This document shows, in pieces, positions 17,319-25,101 of a stretch of DNA of 64,000 bases. Position 1 is the first letter of the stretch. Every line of letters starts with the position of its first letter. The notes under the pieces were generated by a model that had not been told where the DNA came from, ran no database searches, and saw only the letters and a program-made list of their open reading frames with translations. The stretch covers positions 6,116,501 through 6,180,500 of the forward strand of contig NZ_WBXN01000004.1 of NCBI RefSeq assembly GCF_008973465.1, written 5' to 3'. The stretch comes from Streptomyces sp. SS1-1. GTDB lineage: Bacteria; Actinomycetota; Actinomycetes; Streptomycetales; Streptomycetaceae. Position numbers and translations under genes: made by a program.

Positions 17319-19075
17319 CATTCGGTATCGACTTCGGTACGAGCAACTCGGTGGTCGCCCGTTGGAACGGTCACGGCGTCGAGGTGCTGCCCGTGGACGG
17401 CGACAACGTGCCCGCCCAGTGGCAGATGCCGGAGTTCCAGCAGCTCTTCCCCTCGGCGCTGTCCGTTCGCGACCTCCAGCGCACCCTCTGCTTCGGCTGG
17501 GAAGCGAAGACCGGCACCAGCGAGCCGCTCGACGCCGTGAAGCGCATGCTCGGCACGCGATCCGGTGCAGAGAAGGACGGTGACACCGACGGACTCGAGG
17601 TCGCCGCCCAGCTCGAGGAGCATCACGTCTGGGTCGGCTCGGAGAAATACCACAGCACGGTCGCGGCCGCCTCTCTCTTCAGCTGTATGAAGGAAGGTGT
17701 GTCCGGCCAGCTGCTCGACCTCGCGGACGCGGTCGTCACCGTCCCCGCCAACGCGACGGGCGGCGCCCGCTACCGCACGCGTGCCGCCGCGGCGCTCGGC
17801 GGAGTGAAAGTCAGGGCCCTGCTCAACGAACCCACGGCGGCGGCGATCTCGTACGCCCACGACGTGCCGGTTCCCGGCCGTTTCCTCGTCTTCGACTGGG
17901 GCGGCGGCACCATCGACGTCACCGTCCTCGAGTACGACGACGGCCTCTTCGAGGAGCAGACGTCCCGAGGCATCACCGCCCTCGGTGGTCTGGAGTTCGA
18001 CAACGCGCTGGCCCGGCTGATCCAGCGGAAGATCGGTCTGAGCGCGGAGCACCTCACCAAGGCGGAACGACGCCGGTGGCGGCGGTCGGTGGAGCTGACG
18101 AAAATCGCCCTGTCCTCCGTGCCGGCGGACGGTGCGATCTTCTTCGACCTCCCGGTCGGCCTCGCCCCGTCGATCTCCAAGCGCGAGGTCAAGATCACCG
18201 CGGCGGAGTACACCGAGGCGATCACCCCGCTGATCACCCGCGCTCTGGAGCCGGTCCGGCAGGCGCTGGAGGACCTGGCGATCACCCCGGAGGCCATCGA
18301 CTCGGTGCTGATGATCGGCGGCACCTCGCAGATTCCCCAGGTGCGCCATGCCGTCGGCGAACTGCTGGGGCACGACCGCATCGTCGACAGCGGCCTGTGC
18401 CGGCCCATGACAGCCGTGGCCCGGGGCGCGGCCATCTACGCGGCGTCCCTGGACGGAGAGCTCGGGGACGAGAGCGACTTCTCCCTGGTGACCAGTTACG
18501 ACCTGGGCACCGCCGTGAGCGCCGGGGGCCAGAAGGGCTTCCGCGCGATCATCCGGCGCAACGCCACCCTCCCCGCCGAGGGCTCGGGCACCTTCTTCCC
18601 GGACAAGCCCGGCGCCTCCACCGTCCGCGTCCCGGTCATCGAGGGCGAGATCGGCTACCCGGCAGACAGCGAGCGGTCCTTTCCGCTGGCCAACATCGAG
18701 GTCCCGCTTCCGAGCCGGGAGCAGGACGCCGCGAGGAACAAGATCGAGGTGAGATTCCGCTACAACGAGAGCGGCATCCTGCACTTCACCGCCACCCACG
18801 CGGCCACGGGCAAGCTGCTCGCCGAGCGCGAGATCGACTCCTTCGGTCCAGACGGTACGCCGCTTCAACACGGTCTCGAGGACGAACTGACCCGCCTCCT
18901 GGCCCACACCGTTCGCCCGTTCGCCGACGGTTCCTCCCCTGCCCGGCACCTCTCGGCGGCCGAGGCGGCGAACGCCCGTCCCGCGCCGATCGACGTGTCC
19001 GTGCGCGTCGTGGAGGCGGATCCCGCGGTGACGGTCAACGGGGAACCGCAGGGAGTGGTCACGGGAGGGCTCTGA
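17315..19075 (+). CDS. Hsp70-family chaperone (DnaK-like)
   Basis: A 586-aa protein starting at ATG 17315, overlapping the GrpE-like stop. The actin-type ATPase motifs are intact: phosphate 1 GIDFGTSNSVV at residues 4-14, LNEPTAAAISY near 170, VFDWGGGTIDVTV near 193 and the adenosine motif LMIGGTSQIPQVR near 333. The substrate-binding part is shorter and more diverged than in DnaK, with no recognisable EEVD-type tail. It should be an ATP-dependent chaperone for a client of this operon, most simply the giant helicase or its complex. It is the last gene; a hairpin follows 18 bases later. Housekeeping DnaK is normally in a dnaK-grpE-dnaJ-hspR operon, so this is a dedicated paralogue. Confidence 0.85.
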   Translation: MTFGIDFGTSNSVVARWNGHGVEVLPVDGDNVPAQWQMPEFQQLFPSALSVRDLQRTLCFGWEAKTGTSEPLDAVKRMLGTRSGAEKDGDTDGLEVAAQLEEHHVWVGSEKYHSTVAAASLFSCMKEGVSGQLLDLADAVVTVPANATGGARYRTRAAAALGGVKVRALLNEPTAAAISYAHDVPVPGRFLVFDWGGGTIDVTVLEYDDGLFEEQTSRGITALGGLEFDNALARLIQRKIGLSAEHLTKAERRRWRRSVELTKIALSSVPADGAIFFDLPVGLAPSISKREVKITAAEYTEAITPLITRALEPVRQALEDLAITPEAIDSVLMIGGTSQIPQVRHAVGELLGHDRIVDSGLCRPMTAVARGAAIYAASLDGELGDESDFSLVTSYDLGTAVSAGGQKGFRAIIRRNATLPAEGSGTFFPDKPGASTVRVPVIEGEIGYPADSERSFPLANIEVPLPSREQDAARNKIEVRFRYNESGILHFTATHAATGKLLAEREIDSFGPDGTPLQHGLEDELTRLLAHTVRPFADGSSPARHLSAAEAANARPAPIDVSVRVVEADPAVTVNGEPQGVVTGGL

Positions 19076-19092
19076 CCCGCTGGGAGTCGAGA

Positions 19093-19117
19093 CCTCGCAC
19101 CAGGCAGGTGCACGAGG
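19093..19117 (+). terminator. Hairpin terminator after Hsp70 gene
   Basis: CCTCGCACC pairs with GGTG-CA-CGAGG across a 5-base loop, nine base pairs with a two-base bulge. It starts 18 bases after the Hsp70 stop. There is no U-tract, as usual in Streptomyces. Confidence 0.5.
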
Positions 19118-19325
19118 GTCACGACCTGATGGTCGGGGCCCTCGTCACGCCTTCGTGGCACACCCAGCCCGCCGAGTGGGCCCGCTCTGAGCCGCGCCCG
19201 CTTCCCCGTTCACTGATACTGAGGAAATGGGCAAACTAGGGCGATACGCCCCAGCGCGCCGACAGGGCGACCGTGTGCCCCCGGAGGGCGGGGGCGGCCG
19301 TGTGCCGCACGGGGGTGGGGTGCCG

Positions 19326-22028
19326 GTGGCCACCCCGAAGGCCCGGCACCGATCGGCGGGCCGGCGCCTGCTGTCGTGGCGCAAGCCGCGCAGCGTCGCC
19401 GGTCAGGTCTTCCTGCTCCAGTTCGTCGTGGTCCTGCTGCTCATCGCCACCGCCGTGACGGCCCTCGTGATCCAGGACCGCAACCGGGCCCTCCAGGAGG
19501 CCAAGGACCGGTCCCTGGTGACCGCCGAGGCGTTCGCGAACGCCCGGGGCACCGCCGACGCCATGGAGAGCGACGACCCGACGGCCGAGCTGCAGCCCCA
19601 CGCCGAGGCGGTGCGCAAGAAGACCGGCGTCGACTACGTCGTGGCGCTGAGCCCGTACGGCTTCCGGTGGACCCACCCCGACAAGGACCAGATCGGCAAG
19701 CACGTCTCCACCTCCTACGGCAACGCGCTCGAGGGCGAGCCCCACCAGACCACCTTCGACAGCAGCCTGGGGAAGGCCGTCGACTCGACGGTGGCCGTCT
19801 TCAACGACAAGGGCGACGCCGTCGGCCTCGTCACCGTGGGCGTCACGGTCGACAAGGTGACCGGGGTCGTGCAGGAGCAGCTGCCCGTGATCTTCGCCGC
19901 CGGCGGTGTCGCGCTGCTGCTGGCCGCGGGTGGATCCGCGCTGGTCAGCGGGCGTCTGCGGCGGCAGACCCGGGGCCTCGGGCCCGTCGAGATGACCCGG
20001 ATGTACGAGCACCACGACGCCGTGCTGCACGCCGTCCGCGAAGGTGTGCTCATCCTCGACGGCGACGGCGGACTGCTGCTGGCCAACGACGAGGCACGCC
20101 GGCTGCTCGCCCTGCCCGCGGACGCCGAGGGCAGACGCGTCGGCGAACTCGGTCTGAGCCCGGCCCTGGCCGACCTGCTGCGATCGGGCCGGGCCGTCAC
20201 AGACCTCGTCTTCCTGGCCGGCGACACCCTGCTCGCGGTCAACGTACGACCCGTGGGCCCTCGCGCGGGCTGCGTGGCCACCCTGCGGGACACCACCGAG
20301 CTGCGCGCGCTCGCCGGCCGCGCCGACGTGGCGGGCGGGCGCCTGCAACTGCTCTACGAGGCCGGCACCCGGATCGGCACCACCCTCGACATCGGACGCA
20401 CCGCCGAGGAGCTGACCGAGGTCACCGTCCCACGCTTCGCCGACTTCGCCACCGTCGAACTCGTGAAGTCCGTGCTGCACGGCGACGAGCCCACCGGCGC
20501 GAGCACGGAGATGCGTCGCGTCGCGGTCGCGGGCATCCGGGACGACCCGCCCTTCCGGCCCGTCGGCACCCTGATCCGCTACCAGCCCGGCAACCCCGTC
20601 ACCACCGGGGTCACCACCGGCCGTCCGGTCCTGGTGGCCGACCTCGCCGCCTCCGACGGCTGGAAGGCCCAGGACCCGGGACGCGCGGGGCGGCTCATCG
20701 TGTACGGGATGCACTCCATGATCTCGGTGCCGCTGCGGGCCCGGGGCCAGCTGCTGGGGGTCGTGCAGTTCTGGCGCTCGGAGCAGGCCCCCTTCGAGGA
20801 CGACGACCTGTCCCCGGCGGAGGAACTAGCCACCCGCGCCGCCGTCTGCATCGACAACGCGCGCCGCTACACCCGCGAGCACACCACGGCCGTCACCCTC
20901 CAGCGCAGCCTGCTGCCCGGCACGCTCCCCGAGCTGTCCGCGCTGGAGGTCGGGCACCGGTACCTGCCCGCGCAGGCCGGGGTGGGCGGCGACTGGTACG
21001 ACGTCATCCCGCTGCCCGGCGCCCGCGTGGCCCTCGTCGTGGGCGACGTCGTCGGACACGGGCTCCACGCCGCCGCGACCATGGGCCGCCTCAGGACCGC
21101 CGTGCACAACTTCGCCGCGCTCGACCTGCCGCCGGACGAGCTCCTCGCCCACCTGGACGACCTCATCGCCCGGATCGACCATGACGCGGCCGCCGAGGGC
21201 GACACCGAGGCCATCACCGGGGCCACCTGCCTGTACGCGGTCTACGACCCGGTCTCCGGACTGTGCGTCCTCGCGCGGGCCGGTCACCCCGGACCGGCGC
21301 TCGTCTCGCCCGACGGGGCCGTGACCTTCCCCGACATCCCCGTCGCCCCGCCGCTCGGCGTGGGCGCGGGGCTGCCGGTCGAGACCGCCGAGCTCCGGCT
21401 GGCCGCCGGCAGCCGGCTGGTCCTCTACACCGACGGCCTGGTCGAGGCCCGGGACCGGGACATCGACGTCGGGCTCGGCATGCTGCGGGAAGCGCTGGCC
21501 GCCACGCACGGCGCCAGCCTGGACGCCACGTGCCAGGCCGTGCTCGACGCGATGCTGCGGACCAAGCCGAGCGACGACGTCGCCCTGCTCGTCGCGCGTA
21601 CCCGGCTGCTCGACCCCGACCAGGTCGCGGAGTGGGACGTGCCCGACGACCCCGCCGCCGTCCCCCGGATCCGTGCCGAGGCCGGCCGCAGGCTGGAGTC
21701 CTGGGGGCTCGGCGAGGCCGCCTTCACCACCGAGCTGATCCTCAGCGAGCTGGTGACGAACGCCATCCGGTACGGCCGGAGCCCCATCGGCCTGCGGTTG
21801 CTGCGCGACCACGACGGACTGATCTGCGAGGTCGCCGACGGCACCAGCACCTCCCCGCATCTGCGCCGGGCCACCTTCACCGACGAGGGGGGTCGCGGTC
21901 TGTTCCTCGTGGCGCAGATGTCCCGTCGCTGGGGGACCCGGTACACCGACCGGGGCAAGATCATCTGGGCGGAGCTGGCGCTCGACGGCGAGGCCACCGG
22001 GGACCTGAGTGGCCTCCTCGACCTGTGA
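19326..22028 (+). CDS. Membrane sensor PP2C/SpoIIE phosphatase with PAS, GAF and RsbW-like kinase domains
   Basis: About 900 aa from GTG at 19326 (19320 also possible, after GGGGGTGGGG); the frame is open to ATG 19227, which has GAGGAA too close. A membrane helix (FLLQFVVVLLLIATAVTALVIQ) is followed by a ~140-aa extracellular sensor of the DcuS/CitA kind, a second helix (FAAGGVALLLAAGGSAL), PAS and GAF. The SpoIIE/PP2C phosphatase follows with GGDWYDV, GDVVGHG, LYTDG and SDDVAL. A C-terminal HATPase_c has SELVTNAIRYG and EGGRGLFLV. Such proteins control anti-sigma/anti-anti-sigma switches by dephosphorylation in response to a ligand (family knowledge). No sigma or STAS gene is adjacent, so the target is unknown. 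It converges on the next gene. Confidence 0.85.
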   Translation: MATPKARHRSAGRRLLSWRKPRSVAGQVFLLQFVVVLLLIATAVTALVIQDRNRALQEAKDRSLVTAEAFANARGTADAMESDDPTAELQPHAEAVRKKTGVDYVVALSPYGFRWTHPDKDQIGKHVSTSYGNALEGEPHQTTFDSSLGKAVDSTVAVFNDKGDAVGLVTVGVTVDKVTGVVQEQLPVIFAAGGVALLLAAGGSALVSGRLRRQTRGLGPVEMTRMYEHHDAVLHAVREGVLILDGDGGLLLANDEARRLLALPADAEGRRVGELGLSPALADLLRSGRAVTDLVFLAGDTLLAVNVRPVGPRAGCVATLRDTTELRALAGRADVAGGRLQLLYEAGTRIGTTLDIGRTAEELTEVTVPRFADFATVELVKSVLHGDEPTGASTEMRRVAVAGIRDDPPFRPVGTLIRYQPGNPVTTGVTTGRPVLVADLAASDGWKAQDPGRAGRLIVYGMHSMISVPLRARGQLLGVVQFWRSEQAPFEDDDLSPAEELATRAAVCIDNARRYTREHTTAVTLQRSLLPGTLPELSALEVGHRYLPAQAGVGGDWYDVIPLPGARVALVVGDVVGHGLHAAATMGRLRTAVHNFAALDLPPDELLAHLDDLIARIDHDAAAEGDTEAITGATCLYAVYDPVSGLCVLARAGHPGPALVSPDGAVTFPDIPVAPPLGVGAGLPVETAELRLAAGSRLVLYTDGLVEARDRDIDVGLGMLREALAATHGASLDATCQAVLDAMLRTKPSDDVALLVARTRLLDPDQVAEWDVPDDPAAVPRIRAEAGRRLESWGLGEAAFTTELILSELVTNAIRYGRSPIGLRLLRDHDGLICEVADGTSTSPHLRRATFTDEGGRGLFLVAQMSRRWGTRYTDRGKIIWAELALDGEATGDLSGLLDL

Positions 22029-22046
22029 CGCGGTGAGAACCCGGGG

Positions 22047-22928
22047 TCAGGAGCCTTCGTCGACCGTGAGGAACGGGATCTTGGCCGGGTCCCGGCCGAA
22101 GGCGGCCCCGAGGTAGACGGCCGACAGCTTGGCGAGTGTCCCGTCGTCGATGAGCTGCCTGATCACCCGGTCCAGTTCGGCCCGGTTGCGCGAGCCCATC
22201 GGGTAGAGGGCGCCGTAGCCCTGGTCGGTGCGGTACTGGCCGACGAGGCTCACCTGGCTGCCCTCCTTCTGGGCGTACGGCAGCAGGATCGTCGTGTCAT
22301 GGACGACCGCGTCGATCCGGCCGTCCTCCAGTGCCCTGATCATCTCGGGGTCGTTGGCGTAGGCCGTGACCGGCTTGACCGGCTTGATGCGGTCCTCCAC
22401 GAACTGCTCGCCCGTGGTGCCCTCGGCGACCCCGATGCGTACATCGCTGATGTTGTCCTCGTCGATCCGCTCACCGTCCCTGATCAGCAGGCCGAGGGTG
22501 GAGGAGAGGTAGGGCGGGGAGAACTCGGCGACCTTGCTGCGTTCCGGTGTGATCGTGATCTGGGCCAGGGCCAGGTCGAAGTCCTCGGTCCGGCCGGACA
22601 CGACCTCCGGGAACGGGGCGTTCTTCACGTCGACCCGGTCGAGTCCGGAGCGGTAGGCGATGTTGGCGGCCATGCAGTACTCGTAGCCGCTCTTGACGGA
22701 GTCCGGCGTGTCACCGTTCCACCAGCCCGGCGCCGGCAGGGTCGTCTTGACCGTGAGGGCCCCGGCCGTCTCCGGGGTCAGATGGAACTCGCCGTGCCGC
22801 CCCGAGACGTCGCAGTCGCCGTAGCGGACCTTCGACGCCTTCGACCCGTCCTGGTCGCAGGCCGAGGTCACGACGATGAGCGCCCCGCTGACAGCCAGAG
22901 AGACGATCGCTGCCGCGGCGCGCATCAT
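22047..22928 (-). CDS. Family 3 extracellular solute-binding lipoprotein
   Basis: A 293-aa protein with a signal peptide and lipobox VTSAC, so it is anchored outside the membrane. The pattern DFDLALAQITITPERSKVAEFSPPYLSSTLGLLIR is the classic amino-acid/polar-compound binding-protein (SBP_bac_3) signature. IDAVVHDTTILLPYAQ and a C-terminal closing region also fit. No permease or ATPase gene is nearby, so it is an orphan binding protein that must pair with a distant transporter or act in sensing. Its stop lies 18 bases from the convergent phosphatase sensor. A link as a ligand supplier to that sensor is only a guess. Confidence 0.75.
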   Translation of the reverse strand: MMRAAAAIVSLAVSGALIVVTSACDQDGSKASKVRYGDCDVSGRHGEFHLTPETAGALTVKTTLPAPGWWNGDTPDSVKSGYEYCMAANIAYRSGLDRVDVKNAPFPEVVSGRTEDFDLALAQITITPERSKVAEFSPPYLSSTLGLLIRDGERIDEDNISDVRIGVAEGTTGEQFVEDRIKPVKPVTAYANDPEMIRALEDGRIDAVVHDTTILLPYAQKEGSQVSLVGQYRTDQGYGALYPMGSRNRAELDRVIRQLIDDGTLAKLSAVYLGAAFGRDPAKIPFLTVDEGS

Positions 22929-23086
22929 TGCACCTCCGGTAGGGGCAAACTGCTGGAATCACCATAAATCAACCAGGGCGGGGCTGTACGGGGGCGAGCC
23001 ACAGGGGTGCCATGGCGGACGCGCGCCGAGGCCCCCGGCCCGGTGACGGACGTGGGGGCCTCGGCGGCGTTCGGTGCGAGGTGGGT

Positions 23087-24496
23087 TCAGCGGGCGGCGG
23101 TGGCGGCGACCTCTTCGGGGGCGGGAGCCGTCGCGGACTCGTCCTCCTCCAGCCGCACGTCCTTCGTCTCCTTGCCCACCAGCAGGGCGATCAGCGTCAG
23201 CACCGCCATCGAGGACAGGTAGACGCCGACCAGCCACGGCGAGCCGTCGCCCGCCTCCCACAGGGCCACCGCGATGAACGGGGCGACCGCGGCGCCGAGG
23301 ATCGAACTGACGTTGTACGAGATGCCGGACCCGGTGTAGCGCATGCTCGTCGGGAACAGCTCCGGCAGCAGCGCGCCCATCGGGCCGAACGTCATGCCCA
23401 TCAGGGTGAAGCCGAGCACCAGCCACAGCACCACGCCGAGCGTGCCCAGGCCGATCAGCGGCACCCACACCAGCCCGAAGACGACGATGCCCGCGGTGAC
23501 CCAGGCCAGGGTGGTGCGGCGGCCGTAGCGGTCGGCGAGCGGGCCGGAGACCAGGGTGAACACCGCGAAGAACAGTACTCCGAAGATCATCATCAGTACG
23601 AAGGTGGTGTAGCTGTAGCCCAGTCCGGGCACGGCGGCGTCCGTCGCGGTCCGGCCGTAGCTCAGCGAGAACGTGGTCATCAGGTAGAAGAGCACGTACG
23701 TCGCCAGCATGAAGAAGGTGCCGAGGATCAGCTGCTTCCAGTGGGTGCGGGCCACGGCCGCCAGCGGCAGCTTGCGCACCAGCCCGGCCTCCCGGGTCTT
23801 CGCGAACACCGGCGACTCGACCAGGCGCATCCGCACCCACAGGCCGATCGCGACCATCACGGCCGAGAAGAGGAACGGCACCCGCCATCCCCAGCTCAGG
23901 AAGGCGTCCGAGGGCTGGGACGGGTCGGCGCCCGCCGCGGACGGCATCAGGGCGCCCATGATCAGGAACAGCCCGTTGCCGATGATGAAGCCGAGCGGCG
24001 CCCCCAACTGCGGGAACGTGCCGAACAGCGCGCGTTTGCCGCTCGGGGCGTTCTCCGTCGCGACCAGCGCCGCGCCGCTCCACTCGCCGCCGAGCGCGAA
24101 GCCCTGCGCCAGGCGCATCAGCACCAGCAGTGCGGTGGCGACCCAGCCGGCCTGCGCGTAGGTGGGCAGCACGCCGATGAGGAAGGTGGCGATGCCCATG
24201 GTGAGCAGCGAGGTCACCAGCGTGCCCTTGCGGCCCAGGCGGTCACCGAGGTGTCCGAAGACGACGGCGCCGATCGGGCGCGCGACCATCGCCGCGCCGA
24301 ACACGGCGAACGACGACAGCAGGGCCGTGGTCGGGTCGCTGCTCGGGAAGAACAGCTTCGGGAACACCAGGACGGCCGCGGTCGCGTAGATGTAGAAGTC
24401 GTAGAACTCGATCGTCGTCCCGATGAGGCTGGCGACGAGGACGCGGGACCGCGAATTGACGGGGGTGCCTGCGGGACTGCTGGTGGGTGCGGACAT
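23087..24496 (-). CDS. MHS-family (metabolite:H+ symporter) MFS transporter
   Basis: A 469-aa membrane protein with 12 predicted helices. ATG at 24496 begins MSAPTSS and is preceded by a weak GAGAG; the open frame extends further but without a start signal. The loop signature GHLGDRLGRKGTL after helix 2, IEFYDFYIYATAAVLVFPKLFFP in helix 1 and RLAQGFALGGEW in helix 4 are typical of the ProP/KgtP/ShiA group, which imports small organic acids or osmolytes by proton symport. The substrate cannot be read from the sequence. It stands alone between a binding protein and the EF-G region. Confidence 0.85.
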   Translation of the reverse strand: MSAPTSSPAGTPVNSRSRVLVASLIGTTIEFYDFYIYATAAVLVFPKLFFPSSDPTTALLSSFAVFGAAMVARPIGAVVFGHLGDRLGRKGTLVTSLLTMGIATFLIGVLPTYAQAGWVATALLVLMRLAQGFALGGEWSGAALVATENAPSGKRALFGTFPQLGAPLGFIIGNGLFLIMGALMPSAAGADPSQPSDAFLSWGWRVPFLFSAVMVAIGLWVRMRLVESPVFAKTREAGLVRKLPLAAVARTHWKQLILGTFFMLATYVLFYLMTTFSLSYGRTATDAAVPGLGYSYTTFVLMMIFGVLFFAVFTLVSGPLADRYGRRTTLAWVTAGIVVFGLVWVPLIGLGTLGVVLWLVLGFTLMGMTFGPMGALLPELFPTSMRYTGSGISYNVSSILGAAVAPFIAVALWEAGDGSPWLVGVYLSSMAVLTLIALLVGKETKDVRLEEDESATAPAPEEVAATAAR

Positions 24497-24764
24497 CTCT
24501 CGGTCTTTCGAGGGGGGACGGTCGCGGCGGCGCGTGCCGACGGACCCGCACGGCGGCACTCGGCCCCCGTCATGGGGATAGGTGCACAGTGCAGGTAGAT
24601 CGAAGACTCTCAGACATCTCATGCAGCAGGAAGCTGATCTCGTGATGTGAGACGGCTGTGCGGTTGCTGGGCTGCTGTCGGGCCGACAGCCGGGGCTCCT
24701 GTCAGGCGGGAACTGGGGTTGCTGTCGGGCCGGGAAGCCAGGCCCGCGCCTCGGCGAAAACCCG

Positions 24765-24794
24765 TGGCACGGGGCGAGCGGCGCTCCCTAGACT
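24765..24794 (+). promoter_or_regulatory. Candidate promoter upstream of EF-G paralogue
   Basis: TGGCAC (24765-24770) and TAGACT (24789-24794) are 18 bases apart. The -10 box fits the actinobacterial TAgrrT pattern well, while the -35 box is weak. It would drive the micro-ORF at 24858 and the EF-G gene. The 24497-24764 stretch shows no gene. Confidence 0.35.
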
Positions 24795-24857
24795 CGCCGC
24801 AGGACGCCGCCCGCGACGGGCGGCGCCGTCACGACCGACGACGAGGGGAGACAGGCC

Positions 24858-25001
24858 GTGCGTGCGCACACCGCCACCGCCGCGCCCCTTTCCCGTTCCC
24901 GTTCCCGGTCCCGCTCCCGTTCCCGGTCCCGCCGGGCCGAGGTGATCCTGGTGTCCCCGGCCGCCCGGTGCCCGCTGCGCGCCCGGCACCGGACCCCGTG
25001 A
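24858..25001 (+). CDS. Possible 47-aa Ser-Arg repeat micro-ORF
   Basis: GTG at 24858 is preceded by GGGGAGACAGGCC, and the frame ends at TGA 24999-25001. The product begins VRAHTATAAP, contains seven Ser-Arg pairs encoded by a hexanucleotide repeat, and ends AARCPLRARHRTP. It lies between a candidate promoter and the EF-G gene, with a start context nearly the same as that of EF-G (GGCCGTGCG then CGCACACC). It could be a leader peptide, a small basic protein or a chance frame. Confidence 0.3.
   Translation: MRAHTATAAPLSRSRSRSRSRSRSRRAEVILVSPAARCPLRARHRTP
24890..24931 (+). repeat. Hexanucleotide tandem repeat (TTCCCG-like, 7 units)
   Basis: Seven consecutive 6-base units read TTCCCG three times, GTCCCG, CTCCCG, TTCCCG and GTCCCG. 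Read in the frame of the micro-ORF, they encode Ser-Arg repeats. Unit number could vary by slippage without changing frame. Confidence 0.8.
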
Positions 25002-25101
25002 CGCACGTCTGACCCAGCGCCCCCGCCTGCCGTGGGCCCGCGCTGCCGTGCGCCGGGACATCGCGCCGCCCTCTTCCGGACCATCCGAAAGGCCCCCGGC
25101 C

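Noticed and set aside
24890..24931. Short repeat considered as CRISPR
   Set aside because: Units are six bases with no spacers; it is a simple tandem repeat.
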